Shown: in pieces, positions 1 to 5,350 of the stretch
Layout of the letters: each line of letters starts with the position of its first letter
Position numbering within the stretch: position 1 is the stretch's first letter
From: Sedimenticola sp.
GTDB taxonomy: Bacteria; Pseudomonadota; Gammaproteobacteria; Chromatiales; Chromatiaceae
Direction: 5' to 3'
Assembly (NCBI GenBank): GCA_030590525.1
Contig: JAUUYI010000174.1
Coordinates: 1-5,350 of the forward strand
DNA length: 5,350 bases
Program-made: the position numbers and the translations under genes
Notes under the pieces: generated by a model
Told to the model about the DNA's origin: nothing
The model's input: the letters and a program-made list of their open reading frames with translations, nothing else
Databases searched by the model: none

Positions 1-2
1 CC

Positions 3-176
3 GCCCTCGTCGCCTTCCTGGATGAGGCCAGTGGTGATGAGATCACGGTTCCAGCACCTGAGATTCCCCGTTACGCCACCATGCCCGACGTGCCCGGGCT
101 TACCCAGGCAGGGGCAAAACGCATCGGGATAGAGGCGTATCTCCACGCCCGGGAACAAAGTGATTCAGGATGGTGA
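3..176 (+). CDS. C-terminal fragment of probable di-heme cytochrome c peroxidase (IdrP/MauG-like)
   Basis: Partial gene: an open frame enters from the left edge and ends at TGA 174-176, leaving 57 residues. They begin ALVAFLDEASGDE and continue into a Pro-rich tail (VPAPEIPRYATMP). A final helix of the form LVAFL followed by a short polar/Pro-rich tail is typical of the C-terminus of di-heme cytochrome c peroxidases of the CcpA/MauG type, which are periplasmic and reduce hydrogen peroxide. No CxxCH heme motif lies in the visible part, so the assignment rests on this tail and on context. Di-heme peroxidases (IdrP1, IdrP2) are encoded with iodate reductase. A monoheme cytochrome c, common next to arsenite oxidase genes, is the main alternative. 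The stop lies 5 nt before the preferred start of the Rieske gene, so the two are probably co-transcribed and translationally coupled. Confidence 0.5.
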   Translation, partial: ALVAFLDEASGDEITVPAPEIPRYATMPDVPGLTQAGAKRIGIEAYLHAREQSDSGW

Positions 177-181
177 ACAAT

Positions 182-733
182 ATGGCTAGAGAAAACGAGA
201 TCGCCACGCACCACAACAACTGCCTCTCCCGCAGAGCGTTTCTGTTGCGTAGCGGAATGGTCGCCGCCGGCAGCCTCGTGCTGCCTCTCGTCCCGGGACT
301 GAATGGTCAGACCCTGGCCGCCCAGGTGGCCCATTATCCGAGGATGTTTATCACCCGGATAAGCACCTTGGAGCGGCATACGCCGGTACTGTTCAACTAT
401 CCGGATCACCAGAGGAATTCGACCTGCATGCTGGTCAAATTGGGTGCAAGGGCTGGCGGAGGGCTCGGTCCGGCGCGGGATATCGTGGCCTTCAATACGC
501 TGTGCCCGCATATGGGGGGCCCCCTGGTGGGGACCTATAAACCCGCGGAGCAGGTATTGGGCCCCTGCCCCTTTCACCAGTCACTGTACGACCTGACACG
601 GCACGGCATGATCATCAGCGGCCACGCCACCGAGAGCCTGCCTCAGGTACTGCTGGAACTGGAGGGTAACGATATCTACGCGGTGGGCCTGCTCGGGCTG
701 ATATACGGTCGCCATGACAACCTCAAGGCATAG
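182..733 (+). CDS. idrB: Tat-exported Rieske [2Fe-2S] subunit, AioB/IdrB family
   Basis: Small electron-transfer subunit of an AioBA/IdrAB-type periplasmic enzyme, 183 residues from ATG 182. A twin-arginine signal is visible: S16-R17-R18-A19-F20-L21, then a hydrophobic stretch (about 25-40) and an Ala-rich region (LAAQVA) suitable for cleavage. In this family the Tat signal exports the folded heterodimer. The Rieske ligands are C108-x-H110 and C129-x-x-H132. The positions holding the extra disulfide in many Rieske proteins are G113 and F131, so there is no disulfide, as in Alcaligenes faecalis AioB. The C-terminal SGHATESLPQ and LIYGR stretches resemble AioB. The start at 182 is preferred because GGTGA (172-176) sits 5 nt before it; ATG 170 would add four residues. 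The stop TAG (731-733) is formed by the TA of the adjacent mobile element plus its first G. The family is certain; idrB rather than aioB is inferred from context and the catalytic subunit. Confidence 0.85.
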   Translation: MARENEIATHHNNCLSRRAFLLRSGMVAAGSLVLPLVPGLNGQTLAAQVAHYPRMFITRISTLERHTPVLFNYPDHQRNSTCMLVKLGARAGGGLGPARDIVAFNTLCPHMGGPLVGTYKPAEQVLGPCPFHQSLYDLTRHGMIISGHATESLPQVLLELEGNDIYAVGLLGLIYGRHDNLKA

Positions 734-752
734 GAGCCTGTCCGAGAATAGA
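731..752 (+). repeat. Left terminal inverted repeat (with TA)
   Basis: Perfect inverted match over 22 bp to 976-997; complementarity becomes patchy from 753 on. It overlaps the TAG stop of the Rieske gene, so that stop codon is the TA plus the first base of the element. Confidence 0.88.
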
Positions 753-767
753 GAACCTACTGCGGAA

Positions 768-858
768 AAGCCATTTTGGCCCATTTTTCCGCTCATTTTC
801 GTTAAATATGATGAACTATTCGCCTCAAATGACCGAAAAAATGGACTCAAAATGGCTT
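768..858 (+). repeat. Imperfect internal inverted repeat of the element
   Basis: AAGCCATTTTG at 768-778 is exactly complementary to CAAAATGGCTT at 848-858. After a few mismatches and a one-base gap, the pairing resumes between CCATTTTT (781-788) and AAAAATGG (837-844), giving an imperfect stem of about 26 bp around an A+T-rich loop (about 795-830). The nested inverted repeat suggests the element folds as one long structured unit. Confidence 0.6.
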
Positions 859-871
859 CCCCTCGCAACGA

Positions 872-934
872 CCGCCAGGGATGGCGGCAAGGATTGTTCC
901 TACAATCCTATTGCATTTCCTCCATCCATGGAGG
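872..934 (+). repeat. Three successive short hairpins inside the element
   Basis: Three separate palindromes follow each other: CCGCCA (872-877) with TGGCGG (882-887) around GGGA; AGGATTGT (890-897) with ACAATCCT (902-909) around TCCT; and CCTCCA (919-924) with TGGAGG (929-934) around TCCA. All stems are perfect with 4-nt loops. None is followed by a T-tract, so they do not look like an intrinsic terminator on the + strand. Confidence 0.6.
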
Positions 935-943
935 TCAGAAGTG

Positions 944-969
944 CCGGTTTTGCAGGAGCAACAAACCGG
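944..969 (+). repeat. Hairpin near the right end of the element
   Basis: CCGGTTT (944-950) is complementary to AAACCGG (963-969) around a 12-nt loop. The right arm can instead pair as AAACCG (963-968) with CGGTTT (971-976), giving two mutually exclusive folds just before the right terminal repeat. Confidence 0.5.
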
Positions 970-975
970 TCGGTT

Positions 976-997
976 TCTATTCTCGGACAGGCTCCTA
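976..997 (-). repeat. Right terminal inverted repeat (with TA)
   Basis: Reverse complement of 731-752 without mismatch. Its final bases CTCCTA abut the Shine-Dalgarno sequence of the next gene and create the palindrome CTCCTAGGAG at 992-1001. Confidence 0.88.
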
Positions 998-1003
998 GGA
1001 GGG
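997..1003 (+). promoter_or_regulatory. Strong Shine-Dalgarno for the catalytic subunit
   Basis: AGGAGGG with 9 nt to ATG 1013. It decides the start: an in-frame upstream extension is open to 881, but it lies inside the mobile element and lacks a comparable site. Before the insertion this same site would have overlapped the stop codon of the Rieske gene. Confidence 0.85.
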
Positions 1004-1012
1004 CCGCAGACC

Positions 1013-3706
1013 ATGTCCAATGAAACCTCCTCACCGCTGTTCCAACCGGCCGACAGCGTCCCCCTGCCCCCCCGAGATGCCGACGTTCTGACCACCTGCT
1101 GTGACTATTGTATCGTCGCCTGCGGTTACAAGGTCTACCGCTGGCCGGCCGAAGGCCCTCATGGTGGCCCCGAAAAGGGCCAGAACGCGCTGAATAGAAA
1201 CTATACCCTGGGCCCAATGCAGGGCAACTGGCTCGGCCCGAACCAGTTCACCCAGGCACTGCACAATGGTCGGCTGCATAACATTGCCATCGTTGCGGAC
1301 GGTGATGCCGATGTGGTCAACGTGGGGGGCGATCACAGCATCCGTGGCGGCTGTCTGGCGCAGAAAGTCTACAGTGAGAATAAGCTGACCCGGGATCGCC
1401 TGAAACACCCACTGCTGCGCATCGACGGCGTTCTGGTCCCCGTCAGTTGGGATCTGGCCCTGGACGTTGCCGCCGAACTGTCCAAATATGTCATCCAACG
1501 GCATGGTGAAAGCGCCTGGGCATTGAAATACCAGAGCTATCAATTCTTCGAAAACACCTATGCGCTCACCCGTCTGGCCTTCAGAAGCATAAACACGCCG
1601 GCGGTGGCCCACCACGACCACCCCTCCATTGTCAGTGGCGCTTCAGGCTGGGTGGATATCGGTTATGACCCGTTCCCCGCCGCGTATGAAGATTTCGCCC
1701 TGGCCGATTGCATCCTGATCTCAGGCACCGACCCCTATGAGACCAAGACCATCGTCTGGAACGAATGGATCCTGAAAGGGATCCGTTCAAACAATACCCG
1801 CGTCATCATGGTCAATCCACGCAAGACCATGGGGGCCGCCTTCGCCGAGCGGCACGGTGGGCTGCACCTGGATGTAAACCCGGGATCCGATACGGCCCTG
1901 CACCTGGCCCTGCAACGGATCATTCTGGAGAATGGCTGGGAGGACACGGATTTCATCGAGCAATGGGTCGCCAACAAATGGGACGCCGATTCCGACGCCG
2001 GCCAGGGAACCCGAGACACCCCCCGGCAGTGGCGGACCACCTGGGACCGTTTCCAGGTCGATGGCTTCCGGGCGTGGAAACAGTGGCTCCTCGCCCAGGA
2101 GGAGTCCAGGCTGGATGTCGCTGCCCGCATCACAGGCATCTCACCTGAAAAGATCCGGCAGGCGGCCGAGATGATGGCCCGGCCGCGGGCCGGCGGCAAG
2201 CGGGTCAAGACGACGATTGCCATCGAAAAGGGCAACTACTGGTCCAATAACTATCTCAACACCGCGTCGATCGGTAACCTCGGGGTGATCCTGGGCTGTG
2301 GCGGGCGCCCCGGGCGCGCCATCACCCGGCTGGGCGGCCATCAGCGTGGCGGGCGCAACGGTGGCCGCTATCCTGACTGGAAGTCGCCCAATAAGATGCC
2401 GGGGCGCAGACGCCAGCGTCTGGATCTGGACCGCTGGGTCGAAGGCGGCCATGTACGCTTCGCTTATGTCGTAGGTACTACCTGGATCCAGGCCATGGCC
2501 GGCTCACAGGCCCTGTCAGAGACGTTTCAGCGGCTGACCCGGGACAATCCACACCAGGTCCGTTCCCGGGACAAGCAGCAGATCATCGAAACCCTGAAGC
2601 AGCGGGTCGACTCCGGCGGGATGCTGGTTGTCAATCAGGATATCTATCTCACAAACCCCATCGGCACCCTGTTCGCCGACATCGTCCTGCCGGCTGCCAC
2701 CTGGGGCGAATCCAACTTCACCCGCTGCAATGGTGAGCGGCGCATCCGCCTCTACTCCAAATTCTATGACCCACCCGGCGAGGCGAAACCCGACTGGGAA
2801 ATCGTCTCCATGCTGGCACGCAAAATGGGGTTCGAAGGTTATGACTGGCGAGGCCCCAGTGAGGTTTTCGAGGAGTCATGCGCCTTCAGCCGTGGTACCC
2901 GTACCGATCACCAGGTGCTGTGCACTCTGGCCGGGCTGCGCGGTATGACTGCCCACGAACTGTTAAGGAGTTATGGCACTACCGGTCTGCAATGCCCCCT
3001 GTTCCTGGACGGCAACGAGATACTGGAGAGCAAAAGGCTGCACGCATTTGAACGCAAAGACATACCCGAGACCGGCCCGGCGGGCCTGTCGGTACAGCGC
3101 AGGCAGATCATGGCCTTCAAATCCCATACCGGCAAACTCAACCTGCTGAAATCCCCCTGGGGTATCTGGGCTGATTTCTATGCATTCATGCAACCCCGGG
3201 GGGATGAGCTATGGGTCACCAACGGGCGTATCAATGAAATCTGGCAGTCGGGCTTCGATGATGTGCAGCGCCGCCGTTACATCCAGCAGCGCTGGCCGGA
3301 AAACTACCTCGAGATCCACCCGGGCGACGCCCGCCAGCGGGGCATCGAATCAGGAGACCGGGTGCGCATCGCATCGGACCGGGTGCCGGTTCAGAAAGGC
3401 CTGATTCTGGGCATCAAAAGCGACGATATGTGGTTTTCCGGCCTGATGAAACACAACCACATCGAGTTGGTGAGTGGCCAGTTCGAGGCCGTCGCCATCG
3501 TGACGCCCGCGATCAAAAGGGGGGTGGTATTCAGCAACTACCTGAACAAATCCAATCCGGCCAACAGCATCACGCCAAGGGTGCCCGACCCCCTCTCCAT
3601 GAACTACCGGTTCAAAATCTCCTCGGGGGTGGTGACGAAGATCGGAGAGTCCCCTTACAAAAACAGCTTCGCCCAGATGAGCTTCAAACGGCGAACGATC
3701 TTATGA
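1013..3706 (+). CDS. idrA: AioA-family molybdopterin catalytic subunit, probable iodate reductase IdrA
   Basis: Catalytic subunit (897 residues) of the arsenite oxidase/iodate reductase branch of the DMSO reductase family: bis-molybdopterin Mo plus [3Fe-4S], acting in the periplasm with the Rieske subunit. It has no signal peptide, as expected when the partner carries the Tat signal. The cluster motif is C30-x2-C33-x3-C37, followed by CGYKVYRWP; the fourth ligand position is S109 in SIRGG, the AioA-type substitution giving [3Fe-4S]. Other family stretches are DPYETKT (240-246), PGSDTAL (290-296), RLGGHQRGG (439-447), NGERRIRL (573-580) and NGRINEIWQSGF (737-748). Against A. faecalis AioA recalled by eye, the pocket residues Arg419/His423 match R439/H443, but His195 aligns with S211 and Glu203 falls at D219/P220. 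Length also exceeds AioA (about 825). These differences and the upstream peroxidase-like gene favour IdrA; a divergent arsenite oxidase or another oxyanion enzyme remains possible. ArxA is unlikely given the Rieske partner. Confidence 0.85.
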   Translation: MSNETSSPLFQPADSVPLPPRDADVLTTCCDYCIVACGYKVYRWPAEGPHGGPEKGQNALNRNYTLGPMQGNWLGPNQFTQALHNGRLHNIAIVADGDADVVNVGGDHSIRGGCLAQKVYSENKLTRDRLKHPLLRIDGVLVPVSWDLALDVAAELSKYVIQRHGESAWALKYQSYQFFENTYALTRLAFRSINTPAVAHHDHPSIVSGASGWVDIGYDPFPAAYEDFALADCILISGTDPYETKTIVWNEWILKGIRSNNTRVIMVNPRKTMGAAFAERHGGLHLDVNPGSDTALHLALQRIILENGWEDTDFIEQWVANKWDADSDAGQGTRDTPRQWRTTWDRFQVDGFRAWKQWLLAQEESRLDVAARITGISPEKIRQAAEMMARPRAGGKRVKTTIAIEKGNYWSNNYLNTASIGNLGVILGCGGRPGRAITRLGGHQRGGRNGGRYPDWKSPNKMPGRRRQRLDLDRWVEGGHVRFAYVVGTTWIQAMAGSQALSETFQRLTRDNPHQVRSRDKQQIIETLKQRVDSGGMLVVNQDIYLTNPIGTLFADIVLPAATWGESNFTRCNGERRIRLYSKFYDPPGEAKPDWEIVSMLARKMGFEGYDWRGPSEVFEESCAFSRGTRTDHQVLCTLAGLRGMTAHELLRSYGTTGLQCPLFLDGNEILESKRLHAFERKDIPETGPAGLSVQRRQIMAFKSHTGKLNLLKSPWGIWADFYAFMQPRGDELWVTNGRINEIWQSGFDDVQRRRYIQQRWPENYLEIHPGDARQRGIESGDRVRIASDRVPVQKGLILGIKSDDMWFSGLMKHNHIELVSGQFEAVAIVTPAIKRGVVFSNYLNKSNPANSITPRVPDPLSMNYRFKISSGVVTKIGESPYKNSFAQMSFKRRTIL

Positions 3707-4615
3707 TGCATCTATCGCATGTTTCTGGATGCGGTAGAGCAGGGTGTCCCGGCTGACGCCCAGCAACCGCGCCGCCTTGCTGCGGTTGCCACCGCTCATT
3801 CCCAGCGCCTGGCGTATCATATCGCCCTCCAGGGCCAGCAGATCGATACCTTCGGCCGGCAGCACGAAGCGGGACCACCCCCCTGTCCGCTGCTGCGCGG
3901 GGCCTCGCCTGATCTCCAGGGGCAGATCCTCTGGCTGGACCATATTGCCCGCCATCAGGATCACCATACGCTCGCAGAGATTGCGAAGCTCCCGCACATT
4001 TCCAGGCCAGGCGTACAATTTGAGCAGATTGCGCGCAGTCACCGAGTAGCGCGGTGCGCGACGACCATGAAAAGCCGCCAGTTCTGCATTAAACTGCTTC
4101 AGCAACAGCACGATATCGTCCTGGCGTTTCCGCAGCGGCGGGAGTTCGATGGGCACTACGTAGAGACGGTAGAAGAGATCCTCCCGTAGCGAACCCGCAT
4201 CCGTCGCCGCCTGGAGGTCCTGGCTCGATGAGGCAATGACCCGCAGACCTGGAAACCCTGGGCGACTGCTACCCAACGAATCAAACAGGTGCAACAGCCA
4301 GGCCTGGGGCTCTGCAGACAGCTCAGCCACATCTTTCAGAAGCAGAGTCCCGCCCAGCCCAGGTGCCGCTGCAGCACTCCGCTGCACCGCTTCCTCCAGT
4401 TCCAACACCGTTATGCCGGCGCAGCTGACGGCCACGAACGGCCGTTCCCGCCGCCGGCTGACCGCATGTATCTCCCGGGCCATCCGCTCCTTGCCCGCAC
4501 CCGGTTCACCCTGCAACAGGACCGTGGTATCGGTACCAGCCACCATTCTCGCTGCATGGAGAACGCGCGTAAACTCCGGCGAGTTACCCACTAGATGCGA
4601 TGTCACGTCGTTCAT
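3701..4615 (-). CDS. Single-domain AAA+ Fis-type transcriptional regulator lacking GAFTGA
   Basis: Regulator of 304 residues built like an NtrC-family enhancer-binding protein without a sensor domain: the AAA+ domain starts almost at the N-terminus and a Fis-type helix-turn-helix ends the protein (GNRSKAARLLGVSRDTLLYRI, 276-296). Walker A is GEPGAGKE (36-43). The arginine-finger region REDLFYRL (144-151) and the sensor II/lid stretch WPGNVRELRNLCERM (203-217) are intact. Two core elements are abnormal: the sigma-54 contact loop GAFTGA and its surroundings are missing between VSCAG (63-67) and GGTLLL (88-93), about 20 residues shorter than usual, and Walker B reads LLLKDVAEL where LFLDEIGEL is typical. 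It is therefore unlikely to activate sigma-54 RNA polymerase in the normal way. ATG 4615 overlaps the TGA of the membrane-protein gene as ATGA, with AGGGG 7 nt upstream. Its stop overlaps the end of the catalytic gene. The target is unknown; the idr-like operon is one candidate. Confidence 0.85.
   Translation of the reverse strand: MNDVTSHLVGNSPEFTRVLHAARMVAGTDTTVLLQGEPGAGKERMAREIHAVSRRRERPFVAVSCAGITVLELEEAVQRSAAAAPGLGGTLLLKDVAELSAEPQAWLLHLFDSLGSSRPGFPGLRVIASSSQDLQAATDAGSLREDLFYRLYVVPIELPPLRKRQDDIVLLLKQFNAELAAFHGRRAPRYSVTARNLLKLYAWPGNVRELRNLCERMVILMAGNMVQPEDLPLEIRRGPAQQRTGGWSRFVLPAEGIDLLALEGDMIRQALGMSGGNRSKAARLLGVSRDTLLYRIQKHAIDAS
3711..3738 (+). other. Hairpin just after the catalytic subunit stop
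   Basis: TCTATCGCAT (3711-3720) pairs with ATGCGGTAGA (3729-3738) around an 8-nt loop, with one G-U pair in the + strand RNA. It starts 5 nt after the catalytic gene's stop and lies within the 3' coding end of the opposite regulator. No T-tract follows, so it is at most a weak terminator or a 3' end stabiliser for the + strand transcript, and may be chance. Confidence 0.3.
4612..4615 (-). promoter_or_regulatory. ATGA stop/start overlap coupling membrane protein and regulator
   Basis: On the - strand ATGA carries the ATG of the regulator (4615-4613) and the TGA of the membrane-protein gene (4614-4612). This arrangement usually gives re-initiation and co-translation, so the regulator likely has no promoter of its own here. 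Confidence 0.8.
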
Positions 4616-5334
4616 GATCCAACCCCTGCCTGACCATTGCCCGTTGCTGCTACATCCAGCAGTTCCGGGAACCAGAGTGTAAACAAACCCAATAGCACTA
4701 TCATAACTCCAACAGCCTCGCGGAGATAAGGTCTTCGGGCAAAACGATACAGACGGGCCGCCAGGAAGCCAGCCGCAAACACCGACGGCAGGGTACCCAG
4801 GCCAAACGCCATCATGTACAGGGCACCATCGAAGGGTCCCACACGGGTCGCGGTGGATATCAGCATGGTGTAGACCAGGCCACAGGGCAACCAGCCCCAG
4901 ATCAGGCCGTAGGCAACGGCCTGAGGCAAGCTGACCACAGGCATCAGCCGGCGTCCCAGGGGCTCCAGCCGACGCCAGAGCGGTACCCCGATGCGCTCCA
5001 CCTGAGCCAGGCGAGGCAACCAGCCGGCAACATGGAGCCCGATCAGAATCACGATCAGGGCTGCCCCCCACTGCAGCCAGCGATGCCCCTGCCCCGGCCC
5101 GAGCAGTTCCAGCAGGCGACTCCCGACTGAACCCATAAGGGCACCAGCCGCCGTATAGCTGAGGATACGACCGGTGTTATAGGCCATCAGAAAGGCCATG
5201 AAGCGATTGTTATCCTGACGGATTTCGGCAGGCAAACCATAGCTCAGGGCGCCCATGATACCGCCACACATGCCAACACAGTGGATGACGCTGAAGAGTC
5301 CAACAGTAAAGGCCAGGGGTAGTGAGATATCCAA
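4612..5334 (-). CDS. TauE/SafE (DsbD_2-like) family integral membrane protein
   Basis: Membrane protein of 240 residues with about six hydrophobic segments (roughly 5-30, 46-72, 86-106, 136-160, 167-195, 203-226). Family marks are H18-C19-x-G-M-C23-G-G in the first segment, YNTGRILSY (52-60), WGWLPCGLVYT (146-156) and GLGTLPS (178-184). Relatives annotated as sulfite exporter TauE/SafE family are frequently encoded beside cbb3 oxidase maturation genes (ccoGHIS) and are suspected of metal, especially copper, handling; the substrate is not known. The Cys pairs could bind metal, which is inference. The start is TTG 5334: an in-frame TGA at 5349-5347 rules out a longer form, and the next ATG, M22, lies inside the conserved Cys motif. 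A weak GGA sits 7 nt upstream. The stop overlaps the regulator's ATG, so the pair form one operon, probably continuing beyond the right edge. Confidence 0.85.
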   Translation of the reverse strand: MDISLPLAFTVGLFSVIHCVGMCGGIMGALSYGLPAEIRQDNNRFMAFLMAYNTGRILSYTAAGALMGSVGSRLLELLGPGQGHRWLQWGAALIVILIGLHVAGWLPRLAQVERIGVPLWRRLEPLGRRLMPVVSLPQAVAYGLIWGWLPCGLVYTMLISTATRVGPFDGALYMMAFGLGTLPSVFAAGFLAARLYRFARRPYLREAVGVMIVLLGLFTLWFPELLDVAATGNGQAGVGS

Positions 5335-5350
5335 TAAGGCATCCGGTCAG

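Larger units (their letters stand above)
731..997. mobile_element. MITE-like miniature inverted-repeat element with flanking TA
   Basis: A 263-bp non-coding element (733-995) bracketed by TA at 731-732 and 996-997. Its ends are inverted repeats: 731-752 and 976-997 are perfectly complementary over 22 bp including the TA (core GGAGCCTGTCCGAGAATAG). The interior is clearly more A+T-rich than the flanking genes, contains several nested hairpins and has no convincing ORF or transposase fragment. Short length, terminal inverted repeats, TA duplication and lack of coding content define a MITE, presumably mobilised in trans. TA duplication fits IS630/Tc1-mariner or some IS5-group transposases; which one cannot be told here. 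Removing 265 nt leaves GGCATAGGAGGGCCG, a compact gene junction, which strongly supports insertion. Because TAGGAG occurs at both 731-736 and 996-1001, the exact insertion point is ambiguous by a few bases; TIR symmetry favours TA. Confidence 0.82.

Noticed and set aside
170..181. Start of the Rieske gene at ATG 170
   Set aside because: Possible, but ATG 182 has GGTGA 5 nt upstream, whereas 170 has no comparable site and adds only MVNN before the Tat signal.
872..934. Intrinsic terminator between the two subunit genes
   Set aside because: The hairpins are good but no run of T follows any of them on the + strand.
950..983. Sigma-70 promoter within the element driving the catalytic gene
   Set aside because: TTGCAG and the TTCTAT/TATTCT candidates are spaced 19 or 22 nt apart with poor -10 matches; not supportable by eye.
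881..1012. Longer N-terminus for the catalytic subunit beginning at 881
   Set aside because: The extra 44 codons fall almost wholly inside the mobile element and lack a good ribosome site; ATG 1013 has AGGAGGG at ideal spacing and gives the expected signal-free N-terminus.
714..1023. Small + strand open frames between the Rieske and catalytic genes
   Set aside because: They run through the inverted repeats of the element, have no recognisable domain or ribosome site, and overlap one another in different frames.
1013..3706. ArxA-type arsenite oxidase or a respiratory arsenate reductase
   Set aside because: Those enzymes carry a [4Fe-4S] motif and pair with ferredoxin-like B subunits, whereas this one has the AioA-type Ser at the fourth ligand position and a Rieske partner.
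4616..5071. N-terminal extension of the regulator up to 5071
   Set aside because: The extension overlaps the membrane-protein gene in another frame, is of low-complexity Gly/Pro/Arg type, and the AAA+ domain begins properly from ATG 4615, which has an SD-like AGGGG and the ATGA overlap.
5340..5342. ATG at 5342-5340 as start of the membrane protein
   Set aside because: It is in a different frame from the conserved protein; in the right frame an upstream TGA leaves TTG 5334 as the only start before the HCVGMCGG motif.

Overview
The window (about 60% G+C) looks like a chromosomal or island segment of a proteobacterium, most likely a gammaproteobacterium. This rests on the codon use, the Tat-exported Rieske/molybdopterin pair, and a TauE/SafE-like membrane protein of the type often found beside cbb3 oxidase maturation genes. 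The species cannot be read from the sequence.

Layout, + strand: the last 57 codons of a protein that looks like the C-terminus of a di-heme cytochrome c peroxidase (3-176), overlapping the start region of a Tat-exported Rieske protein (182-733), then a 263-bp miniature inverted-repeat element (733-995), then a large molybdopterin oxidoreductase of the arsenite oxidase AioA family (1013-3706). Layout, - strand, reading toward the first group: a TauE/SafE-like membrane protein (5334-4612) coupled through an ATGA overlap to a Fis-type AAA+ regulator (4615-3701). The two transcription units converge and their stop codons overlap by 6 bp.

The Rieske/molybdopterin pair is an AioBA-type periplasmic enzyme. 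Three things point away from a plain arsenite oxidase and toward the iodate reductase (IdrAB) branch or an undescribed sister enzyme: two of the four arsenite-pocket residues of Alcaligenes AioA appear replaced; the catalytic subunit is about 70 residues longer than that AioA; and a probable peroxidase (IdrP-like) gene lies directly upstream. In characterised iodate reducers IdrAB works with two di-heme peroxidases, IdrP1 and IdrP2. The substrate here is inferred.

The clearest unusual structure is the miniature element between the two enzyme genes. It has perfect 22-bp inverted ends (including the flanking TA), TA on each side, and a series of internal hairpins. Deleting it in silico restores a compact operon junction in which the idrB-like stop TAG overlaps a TAGGAGG Shine-Dalgarno sequence 9 nt before the idrA-like ATG. 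The regulator is also atypical: it has no sensor domain, no GAFTGA loop and an altered Walker B.
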